64,000 bases of DNA from Syntrophobacter fumaroxidans MPOB (GCF_000014965.1 NC_008554.1:248001-312000); one strand, 5' to 3'; counted from the stretch's first letter, positions 53,178 through 63,265 are shown. Numbers and translations: made by a program. The notes: generated by a model from the letters alone, not told the origin.

Positions 53178-54302
53178 TCACCCGAGGCATTTTTCAACTA
53201 TGAGAGCTGCATTGGCCGCGCCCGCCAGATCCGGCGGCATGGATTCGGACTGGAGCTTACGGCGAGCCATGGCGGCTGCAGCGGCCGAGGCCATCCCGTG
53301 CGGGTCGAGCCCGTCCAGCACCTTGAGAAAGCCCAATTCCTCAAGCTTGCGTGCCCGCAGCATCTGTTCCCTGTTCTGAGGGAACGGGTAGACGAGAGCG
53401 GGCACGGCCGCGCTCAGGATATCCATGCATGTGTTGTAGCCCGCCATGCTGATCGAAAGACTCGATTCAGCCATGCAGTCGAGAAAGTCGTACGAGAATT
53501 CCTCGATGCTCGTCCTGGAGTCGCGGGCTGCCAGGCTTGCCAGGACGTTGCGGTCCGCCGCTTCCATGAAGGGACCGATAAACATGCGCAGCCCGGCGTC
53601 AAGCTCGGGCAGCAAACGGAACGCCGTCAAGGCCGCCTCGAGGAGATCCACTCCCACCTTGCCCCCTCCGCTGCTGACGACGATGGTTCTTCTCCTCGGC
53701 GGCCGTCGCCGTCGTCCGGGTTTTCGAGCAATGAATCCCGTGTAGCTCATGGGGATCGCAATTTCATCGACGCGACTGAAGGTCTCGTCGAGTCTCATGA
53801 TGCGGGGGTCGGAGTGAACCATCAGGTGGTGGTAGTGAGCGTTCAGGATTTCGAGCACGCCTTTTTCATAGGCGTCCTGGTCCGCTTTCTCGACGAGGAT
53901 GTCGCGCAGGCTGCAGATCACCCCGGTGGACATGCCTTCCTGCCGGATGCATTCCAGCAGCGGCATCAGCTCGAATCTGAACTGCTTGCGCCCGAAGGGG
54001 AACAGCTCGGTGATCAGGACATCGGGTCGAAAAGACAGGAAAGTGCCCAGCAGAAGTTGTTTTCGCCTGGCTCGGGTTTCCCCGACCGTTCCCTCCACGG
54101 CGTGAATCGCTTTGAAATCCTGGTCCATCATGAGGCCGGGAAGGGGCAACCTTCTTACGTGAGGCGGCGGGACGTAGCCCGGGAGAGCGTCGCCGCCTTC
54201 AACGAACAGAACCTCGTGGTTCGCCAGGGCCGAAGCGAGCTCCATGCTTCTGAAAAAATGCCCGATTCCAAGCACGTGCTGGCTGTAGAACATGATCTTC
54301 AT
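53178..54302 (-). CDS. GT28/MurG-like glycosyltransferase
   Basis: A 374-residue GT-B glycosyltransferase. The N-terminal domain starts MKIMFYSQHVLGIGHFFRSMELASAL, where GIGH-x-RS is the glycine-rich acceptor loop; RPDVLITELFPFGRKQFRFEL follows. The C-terminal domain has IVVSSGGGKVG, SYDFLDCMAESSLSISMAGYNT and PFPQNREQMLRARKLEELG, where the donor nucleotide and its sugar are bound in MurG-type enzymes. Donor and acceptor are not known. ATG 54302 fits the family; the frame runs on upstream to 54803 without similarity. It lies on the same strand as the ABC operon but 428 bases before its first gene. Confidence 0.85.
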   Translation of the reverse strand: MKIMFYSQHVLGIGHFFRSMELASALANHEVLFVEGGDALPGYVPPPHVRRLPLPGLMMDQDFKAIHAVEGTVGETRARRKQLLLGTFLSFRPDVLITELFPFGRKQFRFELMPLLECIRQEGMSTGVICSLRDILVEKADQDAYEKGVLEILNAHYHHLMVHSDPRIMRLDETFSRVDEIAIPMSYTGFIARKPGRRRRPPRRRTIVVSSGGGKVGVDLLEAALTAFRLLPELDAGLRMFIGPFMEAADRNVLASLAARDSRTSIEEFSYDFLDCMAESSLSISMAGYNTCMDILSAAVPALVYPFPQNREQMLRARKLEELGFLKVLDGLDPHGMASAAAAAMARRKLQSESMPPDLAGAANAALIVEKCLG

Positions 54303-55177
54303 AAAACACGTCCGGCTCGTTGAGGGGACAGGGTTGTCGGCCTTCGTCAATCCGGAATGGCGCGGAGCGGGTCCCGGGTCGTCCCAAACGGACGGAATCC
54401 CATCATGAATCCGGGGGTGCGATGCTTCAGCCCATCCGGACGCCTGCATGGCGGCCAAGTCTATGTCGCCCGGGGACAAAAGCCAAGTGAAATGATGCGA
54501 GGATCCGCAGGCTCCCGCATTCCGGCGATACGCATGACTTCGCGGCTCAGCCCAGGCGTCATCTCGCCTCACGAAACGACGCCACGGCGCGATGAAGGGC
54601 TCCTTCCTGCGCCGGTGCACCCCTCGGTTCTGATGTTCCCGGCCCGGACAATTCCGCCGTGAAAATGGGCGAGGCTGACGGGAGGAAGGCAAACATAGGA
54701 GGCGGTTGGCGCGAATGAGGGGGAAAGCGCTTCCTTGCTTGTCGCAAAAAAGGGAAGAGCCGGGAGGGGTGGGTCCCGGCTCTCTCTCTGAATAGAGAAG
54801 CACAAAGAGGGTATGGATTGTGGTGACTATTCGAGCGTAGAATAACAGACTGAACCTGTGCTGAAATGGGGCGGATCACGTATTTCGAATGGGGGAATCC
54901 ACGTATTTGATTGTACCGGGGCACCTACCGTAAAGGGTAGGTGCGGCGGAGGCGACCCTTGAACCGCCTCAATGCCCATGGGAACGTCGGTGGGGTTTTG
55001 TATTCCATTGATTTTATGTGATTTAATGCCCGAGGTGGCTTCATGTGTGCGGGCAGTTCCGGAAATGGAGGACTCGGGTACCGGGGGGCCCCGGCGGTTT
55101 CAGGTGCGCGGAGACGTCGATTACGGCGTCTGAAGCCCAACTCGGCACGGCCCGGCGGCTTCACGTGCACGGGAAGG
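54303..55177. other. 875-bp gene-poor gap
   Basis: No convincing gene; several frames on both strands are biased chance openings. Contains the 55028-55173 repeat cluster next to the permease gene end. The stretch 54760-54900 is less GC-rich, but no clear promoter is seen. Confidence 0.4.
55028..55173. repeat. Three degenerate ~24-bp direct repeats at about 60-bp period
   Basis: Copies start near 55028, 55088 and 55150: GCCCGAGGTGGCTTCATGTG, GCCCCGGCGGTTTCAGGTGC and GCCCGGCGGCTTCACGTGCA, each followed by a CGGG-like run. Spacing is 59-62 bp. Degenerate; similar period to the clusters at 18402 and 22324. Confidence 0.45.
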
Positions 55178-56347
55178 TCACTGGAGCCGCAGCGCGGTCA
55201 CGATGTTCATCCGCGCGGCCCGCAGCGCGGGCAGAATCCCTCCGACCAGGCCCATCACCACCGCGAAGGCCAGCGCGTTCACGACGATGGAGGAGTCCAG
55301 GGCGAAGCGGAAGGAAAGCTCGGAAAACGTCTGCCAGTTCATGGTGGAAACACTGATGCGGTTCATGAACGATGCCGCCGCCAGCCCCAGGCCGCCACCC
55401 ACCAGGCTGAGAAAAACCGATTCGAGGAGGAATGCGGTCAGGATGGTCGCGCGGCGAAATCCCAGGGCCCGCAGAGTCCCGATTTCCGACACCCTGTTCG
55501 CCACGGCCGAATACATGGTGACCATGGAGCCGATCACTGCTCCAAGGCTGAAGATAAGCGTCAGGGTCAGGCCGAGGATCCGAATGAAACGGGCCATCAG
55601 TTCGGATTGAGAGGCGTAGTAGTCCGTTTCTCGCCAGGTTTCCAACGTGAGACGGGGGTCACTCATCGCGCGCTTGCGCAAATCCTGGAAAGCCGACGGT
55701 TCCCTCAGGCGGCCGATTACGGAAGAATATGCGCTCCGGCGAAAAGTGGTCATCAGGACTTCGACGTCGGCCCAGATTTCAGAGTCGAACCCCGTTCCGC
55801 CGGCATCGAGGATACCGACCACCGTCCAGGTGCGGGAACCGAACGACATGGTCTGCCCGAGCCCGCCGACCGCGAACCTCTGCATGATGCTCCTGCCGGC
55901 CAGTATTTCGGACGTCCCCGACCGGGGCTCGCGTCCGGCCGAGATGCGTACCCGGGGACGCAATTGCATGGAGAGCTTAGGGTTGATGCCCCTCACCGTG
56001 ACGTGGGCCAGGTTGCCGGTATCCCGCCTGCTCAGGTTGATCAGAATGACCGCCTCGCGCGCCGCCAGCTTCGTGCCGTCCCGGCCGAGGCCGATTTCGG
56101 GCATGCTCTCGACGATGGCGGCCTCCTCCCGGGAAACGAGGCTCTGCACTTCCGCCTCCGATGATCTGCGCACGAACACCGCGTTGTCGGGGCTCCCCGT
56201 GGTCACGAGCGTCTTCTGGAACCCTGCGGCCAGCATCAGGACAGCCGCGAAGACGAAGATGACCAGCCCCATCCCGCCGGCCGTCAGAGCGGTCGTAAGG
56301 CGACGAACCCATAAATTGCGATAACTGTAGCGAGCCAGGAGGAACAT
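55178..56347 (-). CDS. MacB/LolC-type ABC permease
   Basis: A 389-residue FtsX-fold permease of normal length. The N-terminal helix (LTTALTAGGMGLVIFVFAAVLML) is followed by a ~230-residue MacB-type periplasmic domain (about 40-275; for example TVRGINPKLSMQLRPRVRIS, ILAGRSIMQRFAVGGLGQTM) and three helices with the coupling segment SAVANRVSEIGTLRALGFRRAT and the ending ILPALRAARMNIVTALRLQ. No ATPase gene is next to it, so it may use the ATPase encoded at 51332-52096 or one elsewhere. It follows the 620-residue protein by 43 bases, probably one transcript. Confidence 0.9.
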   Translation of the reverse strand: MFLLARYSYRNLWVRRLTTALTAGGMGLVIFVFAAVLMLAAGFQKTLVTTGSPDNAVFVRRSSEAEVQSLVSREEAAIVESMPEIGLGRDGTKLAAREAVILINLSRRDTGNLAHVTVRGINPKLSMQLRPRVRISAGREPRSGTSEILAGRSIMQRFAVGGLGQTMSFGSRTWTVVGILDAGGTGFDSEIWADVEVLMTTFRRSAYSSVIGRLREPSAFQDLRKRAMSDPRLTLETWRETDYYASQSELMARFIRILGLTLTLIFSLGAVIGSMVTMYSAVANRVSEIGTLRALGFRRATILTAFLLESVFLSLVGGGLGLAAASFMNRISVSTMNWQTFSELSFRFALDSSIVVNALAFAVVMGLVGGILPALRAARMNIVTALRLQ

Positions 56348-56390
56348 GGCCGATCGGAAACCCCATGCGGATTATTGCCCGGATTCGGCG

Positions 56391-58253
56391 CTAAAGAGCG
56401 GTTTCCCGTCCAATTGCCAGGCCTGCGTCGGGATCGAGGGACGGCATGTCATGAAAATGGGAAGCCACCTCCAGCAACCGTTCCCGGCAGAGTCCGAGAT
56501 CCCTTTTCATCCGCGCCCGATATTCCGGCGGCCCGTCGCTCCACCGGGGGATCAATTCCTGGTAATAGGCGATTCCTTCCAGCAGGTTCGTTTCGAACTC
56601 CCTGAGGTATTTCGCGGTCTGTTCGTTGGGGTGGGGGAGAGACCGGCGCAGCTCGTTGTCGAAGTAGTCGATGTACATTTCAAGCTCGGAGATGAACAGG
56701 TTCGGACGTGTCCGATTCTCGATGATGTCGGCGCGTCCGTAAATGTGATCGACCATTTCCCGGAGACTGACCGCCCTGGTGAAATAGGCGAGTCCGGGCC
56801 CCGGACAGATTGCCGGCACGCATGGGCCGTCCTCGGATTCGGCCAAGCCGTGAGTGAGGATCGCGGTTCCCCCGAGATCGGTGCACAGGCAGGATTTTGA
56901 AGTCACGGCTTCGATTGCCGCTCGGGCGGATTCCGGGTCGCTCCCGCCGGCAAGGATTTGCTCGATCTTGCGCTCCTGATAGGCCCGCGAGGCGACGCAA
57001 ATGGGGGTTTCGGAAAACTCCGTATTCGATTTCAAATACCCCTTGGTGCACGGACTTCCCGGTTTACCCGTCCGGATCCGCGCCCGCTTCGCCTCCTCGC
57101 TGAGCGACGTCCTCAGGTTGTTGAAAGGCACCCCCAGCGGAGACACATCGCTCAGAAAAAGGTCTTCCCGTCCGGCTTCGCACAGTCTCTTCAAGGTTGT
57201 CGGATCCACGGTGGTGGCCTCCGGAACGAGCAGAAAAGGTGTCCCCCAGCCCGTGGCGTCCAGCCTGTAGTGACGGAGCAGGAAGCTCTGTTCGCCGGCC
57301 GTGCCGATTCCGCCCTGGGCGGTGATCCGCAGTGCGTGCGGACGGTCGAAGGTGCGCTTCTTTTTCTGGCGCAAGGCCCGGTTGTAAATTTCGAACAATG
57401 TCGCGATCAGTTCGTCCTTCCTGTTCCTGAATTCCTCAAGGCTCGGTCCCATCAGGGCGCCCCCGTGGGCGAAAGCATGCCCTCCGCAGTTGAGGCCGGA
57501 TTCCAGGCGGAATTCGGAAACCCACAAGCCTTTCTTGGCGAAAAATTTGCCCTGGGTCAGCGCCGAACGATAGTCGTTCACTTTGATGACGATTTTTTTC
57601 TTGATATTCCCGTTTTCGTCGGCATGAAAGTCGTCGAACTGCTCGGCGTAGCCGTACAGACGACCATTGAAGCCGGCTGAAAACACGATGGAAGATTCCA
57701 CACTGCTCCTGGCGTACCCCCGCAGCGCAGCCAGGGCGTCCGAAAACTCGGACGGCAGCGGCTCTCCGTTCCCGTCGAACGTGTGGCGATCCACCTTGGT
57801 CATGATGTTGACATCGATGGCGCCCGGTTTGATCCTCTCCCGCAACTCGTCCTGTATCCGCCTTTTCTCGACGGAATCTTTCAGGGACTGCATGGCTTTG
57901 TAGAGTTGCTTGAGGGGGGAGGTCTCCGGGAGAAGCTCGAAGTATTTCGTGATCTCACTGCCCATCTCGAACGCCGAAGCTTTGAGCTTCTCGAACTGCT
58001 CCTTGACCGCCTCATCCATCAGGTTCAAATAGGCGGTGATTCGATCAGCCCGCGAATCGTGATCCTGCTTCCGGATATGTGTGCACTCCCGGCCCATCAC
58101 CCGGCAGTAGAAACGCCGCATCTTTTCAATGAGCGTGTCGTCGACGAGGGAAATCACGGACGAAATTCCGTACCTGGCGACCTTGAACGGCGATTCGATG
58201 GTGAACGCGGTTCCCATGACCGGGATGTGGAACGAGTGTAACAGTTCGCTCAT
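56391..58253 (-). CDS. Large conserved-looking enzyme-like protein, unknown function
   Basis: A 620-residue soluble protein I cannot place in a named family. The first ~200 residues are mainly helical (AYLNLMDEAVKEQFEKL..); the rest looks like an alpha/beta enzyme with glycine- and cysteine-rich blocks: SGLNCGGHAFAHGGALMG, ITAQGGIGTAGEQSFL, DATGWGTPFLLVPEATTVD, LFLSDVSPLGVPFNNLR, GKPGSPCTKGYL, SKSCLCTDLGGTAILTH and CVPAICPGPGLAYF. The GGIGTA and GWGTPFLLVPE blocks loosely recall TIM-barrel FMN enzymes such as nitronate monooxygenases, but this is only an impression. The cysteines might bind an iron-sulfur cluster. It is followed after 43 bases by the MacB-type permease. Confidence 0.7.
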   Translation of the reverse strand: MSELLHSFHIPVMGTAFTIESPFKVARYGISSVISLVDDTLIEKMRRFYCRVMGRECTHIRKQDHDSRADRITAYLNLMDEAVKEQFEKLKASAFEMGSEITKYFELLPETSPLKQLYKAMQSLKDSVEKRRIQDELRERIKPGAIDVNIMTKVDRHTFDGNGEPLPSEFSDALAALRGYARSSVESSIVFSAGFNGRLYGYAEQFDDFHADENGNIKKKIVIKVNDYRSALTQGKFFAKKGLWVSEFRLESGLNCGGHAFAHGGALMGPSLEEFRNRKDELIATLFEIYNRALRQKKKRTFDRPHALRITAQGGIGTAGEQSFLLRHYRLDATGWGTPFLLVPEATTVDPTTLKRLCEAGREDLFLSDVSPLGVPFNNLRTSLSEEAKRARIRTGKPGSPCTKGYLKSNTEFSETPICVASRAYQERKIEQILAGGSDPESARAAIEAVTSKSCLCTDLGGTAILTHGLAESEDGPCVPAICPGPGLAYFTRAVSLREMVDHIYGRADIIENRTRPNLFISELEMYIDYFDNELRRSLPHPNEQTAKYLREFETNLLEGIAYYQELIPRWSDGPPEYRARMKRDLGLCRERLLEVASHFHDMPSLDPDAGLAIGRETAL

Positions 58254-58762
58254 ATCGTTGTTCTCTCACTCATCAGGATTGTTCTCGAAAAACGCGGCCA
58301 CGACAGGTGGCAGCCGACTCGAAGCCGATCCGCTCTCGCGCTCCGGTCCAAGGTGATGCCGGGGGAACGGACCATTCGGACACGCAGACCCGAAAAACCG
58401 GATGGACGGTCTCATTGCGCGCCGGCCTCACAGGAGAAACCCATACCGGATCTTTTCGGACCGCACACAAACGCGCCCCACGTGTTTGAGAATTGCCTCC
58501 AGCCGATTTCCGTTGTCGATCCATATTCATAATCGGCCCCCACCCGGCAACACTCAACACTCAGAGCGGTTCTATCGTCGATTCCCGGAAAACGAAATTC
58601 CTGCGATGCGTTCGCCCGTCCCATGAGCAGTGCGCGCCCCAAAGCCTTTACATTACACTCAGTTCGAGAAAATGCCAAGGGAAGGATGTGAAAAAGGCGG
58701 CAAAGTATGGCGCAAAGTCACCGTACGACATCGCGTGGGGGTTCGTTCCCGGGCACGCCCCC
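58254..58762. other. Intergenic region without recognised features
   Basis: About 510 bases between two minus-strand genes. Frames on both strands lack ribosome sites. I see no promoter close to consensus and no repeats. Confidence 0.4.
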
Positions 58763-60058
58763 TCAATTCATGGCGGAGCGAAACGCCTCCATCAAAGCCT
58801 GTCTTTCCCGGGCCGACAGAAGGTCGATCCCGCGTTGCCGGAGCAGTTTCCGATCGTGGAACTCGGCGCCTAATCGCGAAAGAAACGAGAGCAGGGTCGA
58901 ACTTTGCATTGCCGCCGTTTCGGGTTCCGCCGGGACATCTTCCGGGATCGGCGGCTTTCCTCCCGCGGGCTGCAGTTTTCTGTGGATTTCGCGATATTCT
59001 CTGGATTTTTCAGGCTCTTCGGTTTCAACGATCTTCGACAGCACCAGGTATACGAGAGCGTTCTTTTCCATTTCTTCGCGTGCCCCCGAGAGGACGACAA
59101 AGGCTTCCCTGGATTCCTTGAGCTCCCAGAGCGCCCACCCCAGCAGAACACGCGCTCTCAGGTGCTGCGGGTGGAAAATCAGCCCTTGTTCACAGACCTC
59201 CACCGCTTCCGCCCAGCGGCCCTGCGAACACAGAGCATCAGCCAGCATGGCGAAAACCAGGGAGCGGGGATCGTGCTTCAAGAGGGTCTTGTAGGCCATC
59301 ACCTCGTCCGCGGATTGGTCCTCCGGCTTGAACGCAGCCGCGGCTCGTCCCGCTTCCTCGATCAGGTGCTGCAGTGCCCGCCTTGTTCGGCGTTTCTCCC
59401 CGGCGCTCGAGGCGCCTTCGGCACCCTGGGGCGGCGCAGCGTGCGCAGCGGCCGGGGCTCCACCCGGGAATGTCATTTCGAGCTGCCTCGGGGTCGAATC
59501 GCCGGGATGCAAAGGTTCCGATCCGGGTGTTTCAGTACTCGATTGAACGCTTTGCGGGGATTCCTCGAGACCGGCCGAATCGAGTGAATAGTCAAGCGAA
59601 ACGGGCTCATCCGGTGTTTCCGGCGAGGATTCCGGAGGGTGAGCCTGCCGGGCCGGAACGGTGACCCGGGCGTCGTTTGTGAGTGTATACCCGGTGTGTG
59701 AAGGCCAGTTCTCCGCTTCCGAGAAAAACTCCAGAAATTGAACCGTTTCTTCCAGCGACGCAGAGAAGTCCTGGTCATAGCCCAGCGTTTTCATCTTCGT
59801 CCGCACTCCCTCCATGGCGAAGCACAGGAGGGATGCCGGCTCATCTTCATAATCGGGGGTAAGGTGCTGGATCAGGAAGGCGTCCAGCTTATTGGCCACC
59901 CGGGCAAGCGCCGGCAAGCCGAACATGCTGGCATTGTTTCCGAAATGAAGAATGGCCAAACGGACGGGGTCGACGTTTTTCCCTCTCAGCAGGTTTATGG
60001 CGGCATCGAGGATTTCAACAAGCGTGATCCAATCCCTTTGTGAGATCGCCTGGTTCAT
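58763..60058 (-). CDS. TPR-like repeat protein, unknown function
   Basis: A 431-residue cytoplasmic protein in three parts. Residues 1-130 are a helical domain (ISQRDWITLVEILDAAINLL, LRGKNVDPVRLAILHFGN) of unknown family. About 130-245 is a low-complexity Pro/Ser/Glu linker. About 250-365 contains TPR-like helices (AYKTLLKHDPRSLVFAMLAD, WAEAVEVCEQGLIFHPQHLR, VLLGWALWELKESREAFVVL), followed by a short C-terminal helical region. TPRs suggest a scaffold; the partners are unknown. ATG 60058 has GGAGAGG 3 bases upstream; the frame to 60148 is not supported. It lies 107 bases after endonuclease V on the same strand. Confidence 0.72.
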   Translation of the reverse strand: MNQAISQRDWITLVEILDAAINLLRGKNVDPVRLAILHFGNNASMFGLPALARVANKLDAFLIQHLTPDYEDEPASLLCFAMEGVRTKMKTLGYDQDFSASLEETVQFLEFFSEAENWPSHTGYTLTNDARVTVPARQAHPPESSPETPDEPVSLDYSLDSAGLEESPQSVQSSTETPGSEPLHPGDSTPRQLEMTFPGGAPAAAHAAPPQGAEGASSAGEKRRTRRALQHLIEEAGRAAAAFKPEDQSADEVMAYKTLLKHDPRSLVFAMLADALCSQGRWAEAVEVCEQGLIFHPQHLRARVLLGWALWELKESREAFVVLSGAREEMEKNALVYLVLSKIVETEEPEKSREYREIHRKLQPAGGKPPIPEDVPAEPETAAMQSSTLLSFLSRLGAEFHDRKLLRQRGIDLLSARERQALMEAFRSAMN

Positions 60059-60165
60059 GACCTCTCCTTGAGCGTCGTTCGCCTCCGGACACCAACGCGC
60101 GGTGTTCCGTGCAAGCCCGGTTCCGCAACAAAAACTGAAGTCAATCAATTATTATACGGAAATCC

Positions 60166-60858
60166 TCAACCGTTGGAAGAAATACTTATTTCCAGCCGCA
60201 ATTTGGTGGCAAGGAGATGCGCCTGGCGCAGCGGTTCGGGGATTCGGTATCTGCCGAGGCAACGGGCAACGAGCCGCTCGGCGGATTTCTGATCGCACAG
60301 GTGCCCCGGCGATACGAAAATCGGTTTCACGTTGTCCCTGGAACAATAGACGCTGCCCACCGCTTCCCGGTCGAGATAAAGAGGCACGGAACAGCCCTTC
60401 TTGTTCGGCGGCGAGGCGTGTATTCCGCACAACCGTTTCTTGGCGCAGCCGATGGTGGGCAGACCGAGGTAGAGGCCGAGGTGGGCGGCCAGTCCGAACT
60501 TGCGTGGATGGGCAATCCCCTGTCCGTCGCACAGGAGGACGTCGGGCCTTTTTTTGAGCTGCTCGAAGGCCTCGATCAACGGGGGGATTTCGCGGAAGGA
60601 AAGGAGTCCGGGGATGTAGGGGAAGCGTACGGGGCAGATCGCGTGAACCGCTTCGAGGGGCAGCAGGTCCGGCCAGCTGAAGGTCAGCATGACCGCCGCG
60701 AGGCGTTCGCCGGCCTTGACATACCCGATGTCGGACGCTCCCAGGATGCGAAAATTCCGGGGAAGCGCCCGCAGGACGACTCTTCCGGCCAGTTCCCGCT
60801 GCAGGGCGATCGCTTCTCTAGGTGTCAGGTCCCAGGAATGTCTGATCCCGTCGCTCAT
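60166..60858 (-). CDS. nfi: Endonuclease V (deoxyinosine 3' endonuclease)
   Basis: Nicks DNA one base 3' of deoxyinosine, starting repair of deaminated adenine. The 230-residue protein carries the family signatures: ASDIGYVKAGE (first active-site Asp), FPYIPGLLSFREIPPLIEA, VLLCDGQGIAHPRKFGLAAHLG (second Asp and the His) and IGCAKKRLCG, and ends with SPGHLCDQKSAERLVARCLG. ATG 60858 gives normal length; the longer open frame to 61110 would overlap the reductase gene. It begins 37 bases after the nrdJ stop, so it is probably on the nrdJ transcript, linking dNTP supply to DNA repair. Confidence 0.93.
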   Translation of the reverse strand: MSDGIRHSWDLTPREAIALQRELAGRVVLRALPRNFRILGASDIGYVKAGERLAAVMLTFSWPDLLPLEAVHAICPVRFPYIPGLLSFREIPPLIEAFEQLKKRPDVLLCDGQGIAHPRKFGLAAHLGLYLGLPTIGCAKKRLCGIHASPPNKKGCSVPLYLDREAVGSVYCSRDNVKPIFVSPGHLCDQKSAERLVARCLGRYRIPEPLRQAHLLATKLRLEISISSNG

Positions 60859-60895
60859 CACATCCGCCGGCTCCAAGGCGCTGGTTCCGGCCGGT

Positions 60896-63157
60896 CTAAC
60901 TGCAGCGCGAAAAGCCGCACGACCGGCAGACGATGCACCCGCCTTCATGTTCCACGGCGGCCCCGCAATCCGGACACGCTCCCATCTCGTCGCCCACCGA
61001 CGTGACGTTGGCGTGAGCATGGCGGTTGAGAACCTTGGCGATGGCATCGGAACACGACACGACCTGTTCGCCGTTTCCCCAGGTCGGAGACGGGCAGCGG
61101 ATTCCCACAAGCTGTCTGATCACGGCCTCGACCTTCACGCCCGAGCGCAGCGCCAGCGAAATCAGGCGGCTGGTGGCCTCGATCTGCGAATAGGCGCAGC
61201 CTCCCGCTTTACCCATTTGCGCGAAGACCTCGCAAAACCCGTATTCATCGGAGTTGATGGTGACATAGAGCTTGCCGCAACCGGTGTTGACCCGCTCCGT
61301 GATGCCCGTGGTCCTGTCCGGACGCGGTCGGGGCTCCACCTGCGGGTACTGCGGTTTGCGCTGAATGTTGAGCACCTGCACGTCCCGGCTGCCGTCACGA
61401 TAGATGGTGAGGCCCTTGCATCCCAACTTGTAGGCCTGCAGGTATGCGGAGCTGACGTCTTCGGGGGTTGCGCTGAAAGGGAAATTGATGGTCTTGCTGA
61501 CCGCATTGTCGGTGTGTTTCTGAAACGCGGCCTGAATCCGGATATGCCAGTCGGGGGTGACGTCGTGGGACGTTACGAAAACGTTGCGCACGTCGGCCGG
61601 GATCTCCAGGAAATTCTTGATGCTCCCTTTCTCCGCAATCTTTTTCATCAGGTCGTCGGAATAGAATCCGCGCTCCCTGGCCACCTTCTGAAACAGGGGA
61701 TGCACTTCCACCAGTTCCTGCCCGTCCAGGACCTTACGCACGAAGCTTATGGCGAAGAGGGGCTCGATTCCGCTCGAACAGCCCGCGATGATGCTGATCG
61801 TGCCGGTCGGAGCGATGGTCGTTGTGGTGGCGTTGCGCATATGGGGCGTTTCCGGCCGTTCGTAGATCGAGCCGGCGTAGTTGACGAAATTGCCCCGCTC
61901 CTTGCCGTAGTGGGCGGATGCAGCCTTGGATTCCTGCTGAATGAAGGACATGACCTTCTCGGCGGTCTCCACCGCAGCCTCGGAATTATACGGGACCCCG
62001 AGCGAAATGAGCAGGTCGGAAAAACCCATCACGCCCAGTCCGATTTTGCGGTTTCCCCTGGTCATGTCCTCGATGATCTGCAGCGGGTAGTTGTTGACCT
62101 CGATCACGTTGTCCAGGAAATGAACCGCGTCCCACACCACCTCTTTGAGGTGTTCGTAGTCGATGTTTCCGTCCCGATGCATGGAAGCGAGATTGATGGA
62201 ACCCAGGTTGCACGATTCATAAGGCAACAGGGGCTGCTCGCCGCATGGGTTGGTGCTCTCGATCTCGCCCACGTGAGGGGTCGGATTGTGCCGGTTCATG
62301 ACGTCCAGGAAGATGATCCCCGGCTCGCCGTTTCTCCACGCCGACTGCGTGATTTCATCAAAGACCTTGCGGGCGGACAGGGACTGGACGCGCTCACGCG
62401 TGCGCGGGCTGATCAGTTCGTACTCGGCGTCCTCCTCCACGGCCTTCATGAAAGAATCCGTCACGGCGATGGATATGTTGAAATTGGTCATCCGGTCGTT
62501 GTCGGTCTTGCACGTGATGAACTTTTCGATGTCCGGGTGATCCACCCGGAGGATGCCCATGTTGGCCCCGCGACGGGTCCCTCCCTGTTTGATGGTCTCC
62601 GTGGCGGTATCGAAAACGGACATGAAGGACACCGGGCCGCTCGCCACCCCCTGGGTCGACAATACCTTGTCGTTCTCCGGACGGATCCGCGAGAAGGAAA
62701 AGCCCGTCCCCCCGCCGCTCTTGTGAATCATGGCGGCGTGCTTGATGGCTTCGAAAATACTGTCGATGGAATCCTCCACGGGCAGAACGAAACAGGCCGA
62801 CAACTGCCCCAGAGGACGTCCGGCATTCATAAGGGTCGGTGAATTGGGGATGAAATCGAGCGAGGTCATCAAGGCGTAGAACCTGTCCGCGGTCTCCTCC
62901 GCCTTCTCCGGCCCCTGAAAGGCAACGTCCGCCTGGGCAATGGTGCGCGCCACTCTCCAGAAGAGCTCCTCCGGGGTCTCTATCGGTTTGCCTTCGTCGT
63001 CCTTCTCGAGATAACGTTTCCTGAGAACCACCAGGGCGTTGGGCGTCATCCGCAACGGATGTTCTTTTTTCACGAGGGTCATGCGTTTCTTGTCCGAGCT
63101 CCCGAGTTTCGATTGGTGTCCGCTTCGTTCTTTCAAAGCCGGATTGCCGGTCTCCAT
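60896..63157 (-). CDS. nrdJ: Adenosylcobalamin-dependent (class II) ribonucleotide reductase
   Basis: Reduces ribonucleotides to deoxyribonucleotides using a B12-generated thiyl radical, active with or without oxygen. In the 752-residue protein, [21 protein letters not shown] holds the N-terminal site cysteine, [16 protein letters not shown] and [14 protein letters not shown] follow, and [21 protein letters not shown] (about residue 300) holds the radical cysteine and Glu. [21 protein letters not shown] and [17 protein letters not shown] are also present. The C-terminus ends in a zinc-ribbon-like tail ([22 protein letters not shown]) with the redox cysteines. ATG 63157 is supported by AAGGA 9 bases upstream and by a promoter at 63238-63265 lying within the longer frame. 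Confidence 0.96.
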   Translation of the reverse strand: METGNPALKERSGHQSKLGSSDKKRMTLVKKEHPLRMTPNALVVLRKRYLEKDDEGKPIETPEELFWRVARTIAQADVAFQGPEKAEETADRFYALMTSLDFIPNSPTLMNAGRPLGQLSACFVLPVEDSIDSIFEAIKHAAMIHKSGGGTGFSFSRIRPENDKVLSTQGVASGPVSFMSVFDTATETIKQGGTRRGANMGILRVDHPDIEKFITCKTDNDRMTNFNISIAVTDSFMKAVEEDAEYELISPRTRERVQSLSARKVFDEITQSAWRNGEPGIIFLDVMNRHNPTPHVGEIESTNPCGEQPLLPYESCNLGSINLASMHRDGNIDYEHLKEVVWDAVHFLDNVIEVNNYPLQIIEDMTRGNRKIGLGVMGFSDLLISLGVPYNSEAAVETAEKVMSFIQQESKAASAHYGKERGNFVNYAGSIYERPETPHMRNATTTTIAPTGTISIIAGCSSGIEPLFAISFVRKVLDGQELVEVHPLFQKVARERGFYSDDLMKKIAEKGSIKNFLEIPADVRNVFVTSHDVTPDWHIRIQAAFQKHTDNAVSKTINFPFSATPEDVSSAYLQAYKLGCKGLTIYRDGSRDVQVLNIQRKPQYPQVEPRPRPDRTTGITERVNTGCGKLYVTINSDEYGFCEVFAQMGKAGGCAYSQIEATSRLISLALRSGVKVEAVIRQLVGIRCPSPTWGNGEQVVSCSDAIAKVLNRHAHANVTSVGDEMGACPDCGAAVEHEGGCIVCRSCGFSRCS

Positions 63158-63237
63158 CGTTATTTTATCCTTTTCGGAATGATCGTGGCAATGCATCAAC
63201 ATAAAGAACCGATCGGTCCCCCTGGACATGAATGACC

Positions 63238-63265
63238 ATGATAGGGAAAAAACAAGGGGTGTCAA
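63238..63265 (-). promoter_or_regulatory. sigma-70 promoter of nrdJ
   Basis: On the minus strand, TTGACA (63265-63260) and TATCAT (63243-63238) are separated by 16 bases. Predicted start near 63231, giving a leader of about 75 bases before ATG 63157. No cobalamin-riboswitch-like structure is evident in that short leader. The 442-bp gap to dnaK holds this promoter and, further right, an AT-rich tract around 63455-63500. Confidence 0.8.

Noticed and set aside
60689-62842. A 717-codon plus-strand frame antisense to nrdJ
   Set aside because: nrdJ motifs are unambiguous on the other strand; the antisense product has no recognisable domain.
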